Positions 25,180-33,984 of a stretch of DNA of 64,000 bases are shown one piece after another (within the stretch, counting starts at the first letter, position 1; every line of letters begins with the position of its first letter). The translations under genes and the position numbers were made by a program. This DNA comes from Couchioplanes caeruleus (lineage in GTDB: Bacteria > Actinomycetota > Actinomycetes > Mycobacteriales > Micromonosporaceae), in contig NZ_RJKL01000001.1 of the NCBI RefSeq assembly GCF_003751945.1, positions 3,782,001-3,846,000 of the forward strand, written 5' to 3'. The notes under the pieces are model-generated. The model searched no databases. It was not told the origin of the DNA and was given only the letters and a program-made list of their open reading frames with translations.

Positions 25180-27969
25180 GTGACCGACCACCGACCTGGA
25201 TCCTGGCGCCGCCTGTTCGCCGTGATCGCCGCCGCGCTGACGTGTTCGGCCGGCGCCCTCCTCGTCATCCAGTCCCCCGCCGCAGCGGGAGCCCTCCGCC
25301 TCACCCAATCTCCCGCCGCGGCGTTCGAGCCGAAGACTCCCCCGCTCAGCACGCCATGGACGGACCAGGTGTCCACCGTCAACCCGCTCCCGGAATATCC
25401 GAGGCCGCAGCTCACCCGGCCCGACTGGCAGAGCCTCAACGGCATCTGGCAGTTCTCGGGCGCCGCCGACCTCGACACCCCGCCGGTGAACACTGCGCTC
25501 GGCGAGGAGGTGCTGGTGCCGTATCCCATCGAGAGCGCTCTCAGCGGCATCATGCGGCGCCAGGACTACTCGTACTATCGCCGCAGTTTCACCGTCCCGA
25601 CCGGCTGGTCGGGCCGCAACGTGCAGCTCAACTTCGGTGCGGTGGACTGGCAGTCGAAGGTCTGGGTGAACGGCACCCTGCTCGGCACGCACGAGGGCGG
25701 CTACGACAAGTTCTCCTACGACATCACCGCCGCGCTGCGGCCCGGCGCCAACGAGCTCATCGTCGGTGTCTGGGATCCGACCGACAGCCAGGACATCCCG
25801 GTCGGCAAGCAACGCCTGGGCCGCGGCGGCATCTGGTACACGCCGTACTCCGGCATCTGGCAGACCGTCTGGCTCGAGCCGACGCACGCCGCGCGGATCA
25901 CCCGCCTCGACACCACTCCCAATGTCTCCGCGGGCGGTCTCGACCTGGTCGTCCAGGCGGCGAACGCCGGCGGTCTGCCGGTCACCGCGCAGGTGCTCGC
26001 CGGCGGCACGGTGGTCGGCACGGCAACTGGCACGGTCGGCTCCTCGTTCCGCATTCCGGTCCCGGACGCCCGTCTCTGGAGCCCGGACGACCCTTTCCTG
26101 TACGGCCTGAAGGTCACCCTCGCCGGCGGTGACGTCGTGGGCGGCTACTTCGGCATGCGGTCGCTGGGCAAGGCGATGCTCGGCGGCGTACTGCGGCCCA
26201 CCCTGAACGGCAAGTTCGCCTACCAGCTCGGCACCCTCGACCAAGGCTACTGGCCCGACGGCATCTCCACCGCGCCGACCGACGCCGCGCTGCGCTTCGA
26301 CCTGGAGCAACAGAAGGCACTCGGCTTCACCATGGTCCGCAAACACATCAAGGTCGAGAGCGACCGCTGGTTCTACTGGGCCGACCGCCTCGGCCTGATG
26401 GTCTGGCAGGACATGCCGGCGCTGGCCAGCGGCCGCGAACCCTCGGCCGCGGGCCGCCAGCGCTTCGAGCGGGAGCTCAAGGAGATGATCGACGAGCACA
26501 AGGGCATCACCTCGATCGTCCAGTGGGTGCCGTTCAACGAGGGTTGGGGCGAATACGACGCCGGCCGCATCGCCGACACGGTGCAAGCCTGGGATCCCAC
26601 CCGCCTGGTCAACCACAACTCCGGCTCCAACTGCTGCGACTCCGACCCGGACCCGGGCAACGGCGATGTGATCGACGACCACATGTACGTCGGTCCCGGC
26701 ATCACCCGCGCGCCCAGCGCCACCCGGATCGCGGTCAACGGCGAGTATGGCGGGCTGGGCCTGCGCGTACCCGGGCACGAGTGGCCCACCGCCGGCAAGT
26801 TCGCGTACGAATGGCTGCCGGACTCCACCGCCCTGACCGACCGCTACGTCCAGATCACCGGCAAGCTCGTCGACCTGATCAACGGCAACGGCCTCTCCGG
26901 CTCCGTCTATACCGAACCGACGGATGTGGAGGAGGAGCTCAACGGCTTCTTCACATACGACCGGAGGATCCGGAAGATGGACTTCGCCCGCGTCCGCGAA
27001 GTGCACCTGAGGGTGCTCGGCGCGGCGAACGGCACCACGCTGCCGACGAACCGGCTCGCCTCACTGCGGGTCACCACGCCCGGCTACACCGACCGCTACC
27101 TGCGGCACCGGGACGGTCTGGCGCGAACGGACGTGATCACTACCGGCAGCTCGGCCACCGACCGGCAGGACGCCACCTTCTTCGTACGGCCTGGGCTGGC
27201 GAACGCCGCCTGCTATTCCTTCGAGTCGCGCAACTTCCCCGGCCGTTACCTGCGGCATCGGGAATTCCGCGTCTACAACGAGGCGAACACGGGCGGCTCC
27301 TTCGCCGCCGACGCAACGTTCTGCGCGCGACCGGGCCTCTCCGGCGGCGGAACCTCCCTCGAAGCATCCAACATGGCCGGTCACTATCTGCGGCACCGCA
27401 ACGCGGAGGTGTGGATCGACCGCGACACCGGCGGGTCGTTCATAGACGACGCCACCTGGGCGGTCTCCGCGCCGCTGTGGCGCAGCGGGGCAGGCTTGTC
27501 GGTCGGGCAGAAGCGCTCGTTCCGGGTGACCACGGCCGGATACGACAACCGTTACCTGCGCCACCGCGACGGCCTGGCGCGAACAGACGTGATCACCACC
27601 GGCAGCCCAGGCAGTGACCGGTCGGATGCCACCTTCACGGTGCGCGCCGGCTTCGCCGACACGAGCTGCTACTCGTTGGAATCGGTCAACTTCCCGGGCC
27701 AGTTCCTCCGACACGCGGGATACCGCCTGCAAAGATCCGCCGACGACAACACGGCGCTCTTCCACCAGGACGCGACATTCTGCGCCCAACCGCCGCTCAA
27801 CGGCGGCGCGGGCAACGTATCGCTGGAGTCCCTCAACTACCCCGGCTACCACTGGCGGCACTACGCCGAAGCGGTCTACATCGCCGTGCACGGCGGCGGC
27901 AACACCTGGGACAGCCCGGGCAACTATGCCGCCGACGCCACCTGGCACGACGCCGACCCGCTGGGTTGA
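25180..27969 (+). CDS. Secreted glycoside hydrolase family 2 enzyme with two AbfB domains
   Basis: This 929-residue exported enzyme starts at GTG 25180 behind an excellent AAGGAGG 6 nt upstream. After the signal peptide come a GH2 sugar-binding jelly roll (WQSLNGIWQFSG), an immunoglobulin-like domain, and a TIM barrel at about 330-610. The acid/base is Glu454 in WVPFNEGWGEYD and the likely nucleophile is Glu522 in VNGEYGGLG. Residues 625-785 and 795-929 are two AbfB (CBM42) modules with repeated NRYLRHRD and SLESLNYPG motifs. AbfB binds arabinofuranosyl side chains. Its place between a YtfQ-like binding protein and the ABC ATPase suggests release of arabinofuranose or galactofuranose outside the cell; specificity is inference. 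Confidence 0.9.
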   Translation: MTDHRPGSWRRLFAVIAAALTCSAGALLVIQSPAAAGALRLTQSPAAAFEPKTPPLSTPWTDQVSTVNPLPEYPRPQLTRPDWQSLNGIWQFSGAADLDTPPVNTALGEEVLVPYPIESALSGIMRRQDYSYYRRSFTVPTGWSGRNVQLNFGAVDWQSKVWVNGTLLGTHEGGYDKFSYDITAALRPGANELIVGVWDPTDSQDIPVGKQRLGRGGIWYTPYSGIWQTVWLEPTHAARITRLDTTPNVSAGGLDLVVQAANAGGLPVTAQVLAGGTVVGTATGTVGSSFRIPVPDARLWSPDDPFLYGLKVTLAGGDVVGGYFGMRSLGKAMLGGVLRPTLNGKFAYQLGTLDQGYWPDGISTAPTDAALRFDLEQQKALGFTMVRKHIKVESDRWFYWADRLGLMVWQDMPALASGREPSAAGRQRFERELKEMIDEHKGITSIVQWVPFNEGWGEYDAGRIADTVQAWDPTRLVNHNSGSNCCDSDPDPGNGDVIDDHMYVGPGITRAPSATRIAVNGEYGGLGLRVPGHEWPTAGKFAYEWLPDSTALTDRYVQITGKLVDLINGNGLSGSVYTEPTDVEEELNGFFTYDRRIRKMDFARVREVHLRVLGAANGTTLPTNRLASLRVTTPGYTDRYLRHRDGLARTDVITTGSSATDRQDATFFVRPGLANAACYSFESRNFPGRYLRHREFRVYNEANTGGSFAADATFCARPGLSGGGTSLEASNMAGHYLRHRNAEVWIDRDTGGSFIDDATWAVSAPLWRSGAGLSVGQKRSFRVTTAGYDNRYLRHRDGLARTDVITTGSPGSDRSDATFTVRAGFADTSCYSLESVNFPGQFLRHAGYRLQRSADDNTALFHQDATFCAQPPLNGGAGNVSLESLNYPGYHWRHYAEAVYIAVHGGGNTWDSPGNYAADATWHDADPLG

Positions 27970-27974
27970 CGGTC

Positions 27975-29900
27975 ATGGCGCTGCTCGAAGTCGTCGACGT
28001 CTCCAAGGAGTTTCCCGGCGTACGCGCCCTGGACCGGGTGTCCTTCACCCTGCAAGCGGGTGAGGTGCACGCCCTGGTCGGTGAGAACGGCGCCGGAAAG
28101 TCCACCCTGATCAGGGTGCTGACCGGCGTCCACCACCCGGACGGCGGCGAACTGCGCTACCGCACCGCGCCGACCCGGTTCGACTCGCCGATGGAAGCGC
28201 AGCGAGCCGGCATCTCCGCGATCCACCAGGAGGTCAACCTCATCCCGCTGATGAGCGTGGCCCACAACCTGTTCCTGGGCCGGGAGCCACGCACCGTGCT
28301 CGGCCTGCTCGACGACAAACGCATGATCCGCGAGGCCAGAGAGATCCTGTCGCGCTACGGCGTCGCCACCGACGTACGCCGGCAGCTCGGCACTCTGGCC
28401 CTGGGCGCCCAGCAGATGGTCGCCCTCGCCCGAGCGGTGATGATCGACGCGAGGGTCGTCATCATGGACGAGCCCACCTCATCCCTGGAACCCCGAGAGG
28501 TCGAAACCCTCTTCGGCGTCATCCGCGACCTGCACGCCAGAGGCATAGGAATCGTCTACGTCAGCCACCGCCTCGACGAGCTGTACCAGATCTGTGACAC
28601 GGTCACGATCCTCCGCGACGGCAAGGTGGTGCACACCGGCAGGCTCGCCGACCTGGAACGCGTCCGGCTCGTCGCCCTCATGCTCGGCCGAGAGATCTCA
28701 GCGGTACGCCGCCAGGGCTTCACCACCTTCACGACCCACCACACCGGCGCACCGCCGGACGTGCCCAGCAATCCGCAAGCCACCCCGACCCACGCATCGC
28801 CCGACGGTCATCCCGTGTTGAGGGTGGCCGGTCTCAGCAGTAGGCACCGGTTGCACGACATCGGCTTCGCGGTGCGGCCGGGCGAGGTCGTGGGACTGGG
28901 TGGTCTGCTCGGCGCCGGGCGCAGCGAGACGATCAAAGCGATCGGCGGCGCATACCCGGTCGACAGCGGCACCATCGAGGTCGACGGCAGGGAAGTCAGG
29001 CGTCCCACCACCGTCCGGGCGGTGCGAGCCGGCATCGCCGTGCTGCCCGAGGACCGCAAGGCGGAGGGCATCGTGGCCGGTCTGTCCGTGCGGGAAAACA
29101 TCGCGCTCGCCGTCTTACCCCGCGTATCGAGGCTGGGCCTGGTATCCGACCGCAAAATCGACGAGATCGTCAACCGATACATGACCCGCCTCCGGATCAG
29201 GGCCTCGAGCCCCCACCAACGCGTCGGCGACCTCTCCGGCGGCAATCAGCAGAAGGTTCTGCTAGCCCGACTCCTCGCCACCCACCCCCGGATACTGCTT
29301 CTCGACGAGCCGACCCGCGGCATCGACGTCGGCGCCAAGGCCGAGGTGCAAGGCCTGATCGACGAGTTGGCCGCCGAAGGCCTCGGCGTGGTGCTGGTCT
29401 CCTCCGACGCCGAAGAACTGGTCGAAGGCTCCGACCGAGTCGTCGTCCTCCGCGACGGGAGCATCATCGGCGAACTACGCGGCGACAACGTCACCACGGA
29501 GGCCCTCCTGCACACGATCGCAGCGGCAGCGCACGAAGCACCACCGACCAGAACACCAACGTCCGGCGCCCCGACAGCCAACGAAACGACAGCATCCGGC
29601 ACGCCAACGACCGAGCCCTCAGCGCCCGCGCCGACGACGGCGACGAATCAGCCGACGCCGCTGGAGGACGACGACGAACAAGACGGCGACAGCAGAGACC
29701 GCGACGCACAAGACACCGCCCTCGACCCCGACGACAACGGACGAGACTGCGGCGCCCGCAACCGGACCAGCAACGACGGCTGGGGCGGCGTCGGCGGCCG
29801 AGGCGGCATCGGGGGCCGAGGCGGCATCGGGGGCCGAGGCGGCATCGACGGCTGGGGCGGCATCGACGGCTGGGGCGAGGGCGCCGGAGGTGGGCGATGA
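27975..29900 (+). CDS. Sugar ABC transporter ATPase (two-domain, YtfR-like) with unusual C-terminal tail
   Basis: This 641-residue protein has the fused double ATPase of monosaccharide importers. The first domain has Walker A GENGAGKST (Lys42) and Walker B VVIMDEPTSSL; the second has the typically degenerate GLLGAGRSE and a full LSGGNQQK signature. The first signature, LALGAQQMVALARA, is shifted from the usual LSxGQQQ. After residue 520 about 120 residues of low-complexity, Thr/Pro/Asp-rich and Gly-rich sequence follow, ending in hexapeptide repeats; normal family members stop near 510. ATG 27975 is probably translationally coupled to the GH2 gene. It overlaps the next gene by ATGA. Confidence 0.9.
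   Translation: MALLEVVDVSKEFPGVRALDRVSFTLQAGEVHALVGENGAGKSTLIRVLTGVHHPDGGELRYRTAPTRFDSPMEAQRAGISAIHQEVNLIPLMSVAHNLFLGREPRTVLGLLDDKRMIREAREILSRYGVATDVRRQLGTLALGAQQMVALARAVMIDARVVIMDEPTSSLEPREVETLFGVIRDLHARGIGIVYVSHRLDELYQICDTVTILRDGKVVHTGRLADLERVRLVALMLGREISAVRRQGFTTFTTHHTGAPPDVPSNPQATPTHASPDGHPVLRVAGLSSRHRLHDIGFAVRPGEVVGLGGLLGAGRSETIKAIGGAYPVDSGTIEVDGREVRRPTTVRAVRAGIAVLPEDRKAEGIVAGLSVRENIALAVLPRVSRLGLVSDRKIDEIVNRYMTRLRIRASSPHQRVGDLSGGNQQKVLLARLLATHPRILLLDEPTRGIDVGAKAEVQGLIDELAAEGLGVVLVSSDAEELVEGSDRVVVLRDGSIIGELRGDNVTTEALLHTIAAAAHEAPPTRTPTSGAPTANETTASGTPTTEPSAPAPTTATNQPTPLEDDDEQDGDSRDRDAQDTALDPDDNGRDCGARNRTSNDGWGGVGGRGGIGGRGGIGGRGGIDGWGGIDGWGEGAGGGR
29784..29873 (+). repeat. Five 18-bp tandem repeats within the ABC ATPase tail
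   Basis: Units at 29784, 29802, 29820, 29838 and 29856, such as GGCGGCATCGGGGGCCGA, encode GGIGGR or GGIDGW hexapeptides in frame at the C-terminus of the ATPase. Confidence 0.85.
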
Positions 29901-30868
29901 CGACTGAGGTCGTGGCCGGGGCGCGGGCCGTCGTGGATCAGGGCCGGGTGCGCGCCTGGCTGCCGAGGTACGGCGTCTACGCCGCGATCCTGGTCCTGGT
30001 CGCCTACAACCTGCTCTTCACCCCGAACTTTCTCACCCTGAGCAACCTGCGCATCCAGCTCGTCCAGGTCGCCCCGGTCGTCATCGTGGCGCTCGGGATG
30101 GCGCTGGTGATCGGCACGGAGGGCATCGACCTGTCGGTCGGCTCGGTGATGGCCCTGGCGGCCGCGCTGATCCCGCTCTATCTCGGTTACGGCGTCATCG
30201 CGGCGATCCTCGTCTCGGTTCTTGCCGGTGCGGCAGTCGGCCTGGTGAACGGCATCTTGGTCGCCCGGGTCGGGCTGCAGCCCATCGTGGCGACCCTGGC
30301 AATGTTCGTCGGCGGCCGGGGGCTGGCACTGGTCATCTCCGATGGGCAGCTCAAGGACGTCCGCAACGAGAGCCTGCTCCTCCTCGGCTCCGGCGACTTC
30401 CTTGGCATTCCCCTGCTGGTGTGGATCGCCGCGCTCCTGGTCGCCGTCGTCGCGTTCGTGGTCCGGCGGACGGTTCTCGGCCGGCGCCTCCTCGCCATCG
30501 GCGGCAACCGCGCCGCGACCGAACTCGCCGGCGTTCCGGTCACCCGCGTTCTCCTCACTGTCTACATTGTCTGCGCCGTCCTTGCTGCGCTCGCGGGATT
30601 GCTTGCCGTCGCCCGCATCCAGTCCAGTGACGCCTCCTCGGTGGGGATGCTCATCGAGCTATCCGCGATCACCGCGGTGGTAGTCGGCGGAACTCCGCTG
30701 ACCGGCGGCACGATCCGCGTCGTCGGCACCGTCGCCGGCGCCCTCCTCATGCAACTGGTGGTGGCCACGATGATCAGACACAACCTGCAGCCCTCCACCG
30801 CCGAGATGGTGCAGGCCGTCATCATCCTCGTCGCCGTCTTCGCCGCCCGGGAGAGGAAGACCCGGTGA
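29897..30868 (+). CDS. Sugar ABC transporter permease (YtfT/RbsC-like)
   Basis: This 323-residue integral membrane protein has about nine or ten transmembrane helices and the BPD_transp_2 motif GTEGIDLSVGSVMALAAAL. VGGTPLTGG near the C-terminus is also typical. It forms half of the transmembrane channel of the furanose-type importer together with the next gene. Its ATG overlaps the ATPase stop by 4 nt (ATGA), so translation is coupled. Confidence 0.92.
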   Translation: MTTEVVAGARAVVDQGRVRAWLPRYGVYAAILVLVAYNLLFTPNFLTLSNLRIQLVQVAPVVIVALGMALVIGTEGIDLSVGSVMALAAALIPLYLGYGVIAAILVSVLAGAAVGLVNGILVARVGLQPIVATLAMFVGGRGLALVISDGQLKDVRNESLLLLGSGDFLGIPLLVWIAALLVAVVAFVVRRTVLGRRLLAIGGNRAATELAGVPVTRVLLTVYIVCAVLAALAGLLAVARIQSSDASSVGMLIELSAITAVVVGGTPLTGGTIRVVGTVAGALLMQLVVATMIRHNLQPSTAEMVQAVIILVAVFAARERKTR

Positions 30869-32001
30869 ACCCGCACATCAATCCGCAGCCCCAACCCGAG
30901 ACGCGCCGTGACGATTCACCAGCCACCACCGCAACGGCCCCATCAACAACAAACACAGACGCCACCCACACAGCCCCCGCGACAGCCAGAGCCGTAGCCA
31001 CGGCCGCGGCGGCGGACCCGGGCGCCACGGCCGACCTGCGCCGGACGCAGCGCACCGACCGCCTGGTGGAGCTGGTCCAGCGTCAGGGCGCGCTGGCCGT
31101 TCTCATCACGGTCGTGGTCATCGCCTCGGTGGCGTTCCCTCACTTCCGCAGTTATGACAACGCCGGCACGATTCTGATCGCCGCGGCGCCGCCCGCTCTT
31201 CTCGCGCTCGGCATGACATTCGTCATCATCACCGGTGGCATCGACCTTTCCGTGGGATCTCTTTATGTCCTCGGCGGCGTGACCTCAGCCTATTCGTCTC
31301 AGTGGGGTTTGATTCCGGCATTCTTCTTACCATTGGTCGTGTGTGGACTGTTCGGCCTGATCAATGGACTGCTCATCGCTCACACGCAGATGGCGCCGTT
31401 CATCGTCACCCTGGCCGCGCTGCTCGGCGCTCGCGGCCTCATGCGTGCGCTCAGCGATGAGGGTTCCACCACCTACCTCGTCAGCGACGATGCGTTCCGC
31501 GGATTCGGCACGGGTGCGTTCCTCGGCATCGGCTACCCGGTGTGGCTGGTGGCGGCGGTCTTCGCCCTGGGCATGGTGCTGTTGTCCCGCACCCGGTTCG
31601 GGCATGCGGTCTACGCCGTCGGAGGGAGTGAGGATGCCGCGCGTCTCATGGGCGTGGCGGTGCGGCGTACCAAAGTGTGGGTCTATGTCTTGTCCGGTCT
31701 GCTCGCGGGCCTGGCCGGGGCGATCAACGCGGCCAAGCTCGGCTCCGGCGTCACCGTGCTGGGCGTCGGCATGGAGCTGGATGCCATCGCGGCGGTGGTC
31801 ATCGGCGGCACGCTGCTGACCGGCGGCGCGGGCACCATCGCGGGCACGATCGCGGGGGTCCTGCTGCTCGGGGTGATCCAGAACATGATCAATCAGGTCG
31901 GCAGCGTGCCCGGCAGTTTTCAGCAGGTCATCAGCGGCGCGTTCCTCGCCGCGGTGGTCGTCGCACAGACCTACCTGGTCCGCCTGCGCCGCGTGACCTG
32001 A
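30865..32001 (+). CDS. Sugar ABC transporter permease (YjfF-like), N-terminal disordered extension
   Basis: This 378-residue permease pairs with the preceding one. GTG 30865 overlaps the previous stop (GTGA), behind GAGAGGAAGA. The first 65 residues are a Thr/Ala/Pro-rich hydrophilic extension not normal for the family. Transmembrane helices then begin near LAVLITVVVIASVAF, with the hallmark ITGGIDLSVGSLYVLGG and VIGGTLLTGGAG. Two different permeases plus a double ATPase and a YtfQ-like protein reproduce the YtfQRT-YjfF galactofuranose transporter arrangement. Confidence 0.92.
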   Translation: MNPHINPQPQPETRRDDSPATTATAPSTTNTDATHTAPATARAVATAAAADPGATADLRRTQRTDRLVELVQRQGALAVLITVVVIASVAFPHFRSYDNAGTILIAAAPPALLALGMTFVIITGGIDLSVGSLYVLGGVTSAYSSQWGLIPAFFLPLVVCGLFGLINGLLIAHTQMAPFIVTLAALLGARGLMRALSDEGSTTYLVSDDAFRGFGTGAFLGIGYPVWLVAAVFALGMVLLSRTRFGHAVYAVGGSEDAARLMGVAVRRTKVWVYVLSGLLAGLAGAINAAKLGSGVTVLGVGMELDAIAAVVIGGTLLTGGAGTIAGTIAGVLLLGVIQNMINQVGSVPGSFQQVISGAFLAAVVVAQTYLVRLRRVT

Positions 32002-32040
32002 CACGAAGGCCCCACCGGGCGGTCAGAAACGCACGTCCCG

Positions 32041-32190
32041 AAGCCGCGCCAGCCGAGGAACACCCGTAACCAGGAGACGCGCCCAAGGGACACGCAAACC
32101 AAAAGCCGCACCAGCCGAAGGGGCACGCAACCTATAGCCGAAGGCAGCGCGCAACCAAGAAGCCGCGCCCAGCCGATCCGGGGGCCCGCG
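32041..32190. repeat. Five degenerate ~30-bp tandem repeats
   Basis: Imperfect units begin near 32041, 32072, 32101, 32133 and 32157. The recurring core is AGCCGCRCCAGCCGAAGG followed by CACGCAACC, with deletions in units 2 and 4. They fill most of the 239-bp gap between the permease gene and the DCC-type gene. Confidence 0.6.
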
Positions 32191-32240
32191 CGAACAGAGG
32201 GCGCGCCGGCCGCAGACACCCACCCTGGCAGGATGGCCAC

Positions 32241-32636
32241 ATGACCACGCCAACCTTCGTGTACGACGGCGACTGCGCATTCTGCACCTCCTGCGCCCAC
32301 TTCATCGAGCGCCGCATCCCGTCCCGCGCCACCGTGGTCCCCTGGCAGTTCGCCGACCTGGACGCCCTGGGCCTCACGCTCGCACAGGTCGAGCAGGCCG
32401 TGCAGTGGGTCGCCCCGGACGGCACGATCGCCTCCGGGCCGGACGCCATCGCGCTGCTGCTGCGCGACGCCGGGCGCTTCTGGGAGGTGCCGGGCCGGGC
32501 GTTGCAACTCAGGCCCGTCGGCCTGCTGGCCTGGCCGGCGTACCGATGGATCGCCGGCCACCGCCACCTCATGCCGGGCGGCACGGCGGCGTGCTCGCTG
32601 CCGCAGGCCACGCGCGAGCGGCTGTACGGCTCCTGA
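32241..32636 (+). CDS. DCC-family (DUF393) putative thiol-disulfide oxidoreductase
   Basis: This 131-residue cytoplasmic protein begins TFVYDGDCAFCTSCAHFIER. The YDGDCxFC motif defines the DCC1-like/DUF393 thioredoxin-fold family, putative thiol-disulfide oxidoreductases with a Cys-x-x-Cys (here CAFC). WRIAGHRHLMPGG-like C-terminal residues are also typical. It is a single gene between the repeats and the anti-sigma gene, convergent with the latter. Physiological partner unknown. Confidence 0.88.
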   Translation: MTTPTFVYDGDCAFCTSCAHFIERRIPSRATVVPWQFADLDALGLTLAQVEQAVQWVAPDGTIASGPDAIALLLRDAGRFWEVPGRALQLRPVGLLAWPAYRWIAGHRHLMPGGTAACSLPQATRERLYGS

Positions 32637-32640
32637 CCCT

Positions 32641-33342
32641 TCAGTTCAGGCGTGCCGTCCCCAGCACGTGGCCCTGTCCGTCCGCCACCGCCACCGTGCT
32701 CACGTCTCGCAGTTGGATCGAGCTCGCCCCGGTCACCTTGGCGTTCCCGCTCGGGGTGGGTCCCCACGTCGCGGCCTGTTCGGTGGTGCTGCCGCCGGCC
32801 TTGCGGACCTGGCAGACGAAGGGTCCGCGGCCGCTGAGCCGGGACACCGTCAGGTCGATCGAAACCCCCCAGGTCTTGCCGGTGAGCACGGCCTGACCGG
32901 AGAGACCGCTGCCCGCGGCGGGCTCGAGGGTCGCGGTGACCGCGGGCGGCTGGCTCGGCGCCGCCTGGGGTGGGGGCGGTGACGGCCGCTCGTCCTGCTC
33001 CAGGATGAGTCCCGCCGAAACACCTGCGACGAGCGCGACTGCCACGGCGGCCAGCCAGCGTGTTCCGCGGCGGCGGCGTTGCCGGGCACGCTCCGCGCGC
33101 ATCCGGCCGAGCAGGCTTTCGATCCGGGCCGCGCTGGGCCGCTCGCCGGGTGCGACCGCCGCCGGCGGGGAGTCCTGCAAGGACCGCAACAGCTCGGGTA
33201 CGCGCCCGAGCCGCTCCACCTCGGCGCGGCAGTCGTCACAGTCCAGCAGGTGCGCGTCGAGTCGGTCGGTGTCGGCGTCGTCGAGGCCGCCGAGCAGGTG
33301 CCCACCGAGCAGTCTGCGCAGTTCGTCGTGGTCGGGGATCAT
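32641..33342 (-). CDS. Transmembrane anti-sigma factor with zinc-finger motif
   Basis: This 233-residue protein has an N-terminal anti-sigma domain with HLLDCDDCRAE, the HxxxCxxC zinc-binding motif. A Pro-rich linker and one transmembrane helix (WLAAVAVALVAGVSAGLIL) at about 95-113 precede an external domain of about 110 residues with VSIDLTVSRLSGRGPFVCQV. The cytoplasmic part sequesters the partner sigma factor until an envelope signal is sensed. It overlaps the sigma gene by 4 nt. Confidence 0.92.
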   Translation of the reverse strand: MIPDHDELRRLLGGHLLGGLDDADTDRLDAHLLDCDDCRAEVERLGRVPELLRSLQDSPPAAVAPGERPSAARIESLLGRMRAERARQRRRRGTRWLAAVAVALVAGVSAGLILEQDERPSPPPPQAAPSQPPAVTATLEPAAGSGLSGQAVLTGKTWGVSIDLTVSRLSGRGPFVCQVRKAGGSTTEQAATWGPTPSGNAKVTGASSIQLRDVSTVAVADGQGHVLGTARLN

Positions 33343-33860
33343 CGCAGCACCCCCATCTCCTCGAACGCCTGCCGCAAGGCCCGTACGGCGTAGTACGCGC
33401 GGGACTTCACCGTGCCCTCGGGGACCGACAGGTTCCGGGCAGCGTCCGCGACGGTCTGTCCCTCGTAGTACATGGCCTGCACCACGGCCCGGTGGTCGGC
33501 GGAGAGCCGCTCCAGCGCCTCGGCGACCAGCCAGCCCTCGACCATCTGGTCGACGTTGTCGGCGGCCGGTGCGCCCTCGACCGCCGCCTCGTCGGCGACG
33601 AGATGCGGCCGGCGCTGTTCGGCCCGCCAGGCGTTGATCACCACGTTGCGCGCGATGGTGAGCAGGTAGGACCGGGTGCGCCCCGGGTCCGGGTCGAGGT
33701 GGTCGATGTGCCGCCAGGCCCGCAGCAGAGTCTCCTGCACCAGGTCCTCGGCCTTGTGGCGGTCGTGCACGTAACGGGAGATGAAGCTGAGCAGGACCGC
33801 GTAGTGCTCGGTGTAGAGCGCGGTCATCAGCTCCTCGTCGGGGCTGACCCGTCGCCTCAT
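33339..33860 (-). CDS. ECF sigma factor
   Basis: This 173-residue sigma-70 family protein has region 2 (YRVHDRHKAEDLVQETLLRAWRH, written here in its DRHKAEDLVQETLLRAW core) and region 4 (LSADHRAVVQAMYYEGQTVA, then SVPEGTVKSRAYYAVRAL). ATG 33860 has GGGAGG 5 nt upstream; an upstream GTG at 33896 lacks one. It is operonic with the overlapping anti-sigma gene. The preceding hairpin at 33931-33970 isolates it from the neprosin-like gene. Confidence 0.93.
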   Translation of the reverse strand: MRRRVSPDEELMTALYTEHYAVLLSFISRYVHDRHKAEDLVQETLLRAWRHIDHLDPDPGRTRSYLLTIARNVVINAWRAEQRRPHLVADEAAVEGAPAADNVDQMVEGWLVAEALERLSADHRAVVQAMYYEGQTVADAARNLSVPEGTVKSRAYYAVRALRQAFEEMGVLR

Positions 33861-33930
33861 GGCTGCCTCCCGTCGGTGCTCCGCCTCGTTGTACACCGGT
33901 GGAGGCCGCCCGGTTCGATCCGCGCGCGAC

Positions 33931-33970
33931 GCACAGGCCCGGTCCCCTCGAACGGGGACCGGGCCTGTGC
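33931..33970 (-). terminator. 17-bp perfect hairpin terminator
   Basis: GCACAGGCCCGGTCCCC (33931-33947) pairs with GGGGACCGGGCCTGTGC (33954-33970), loop tcgaac. It follows the neprosin-like gene stop at 33985. Confidence 0.85.
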
Positions 33971-33984
33971 CGGGGAGAGTTTGC

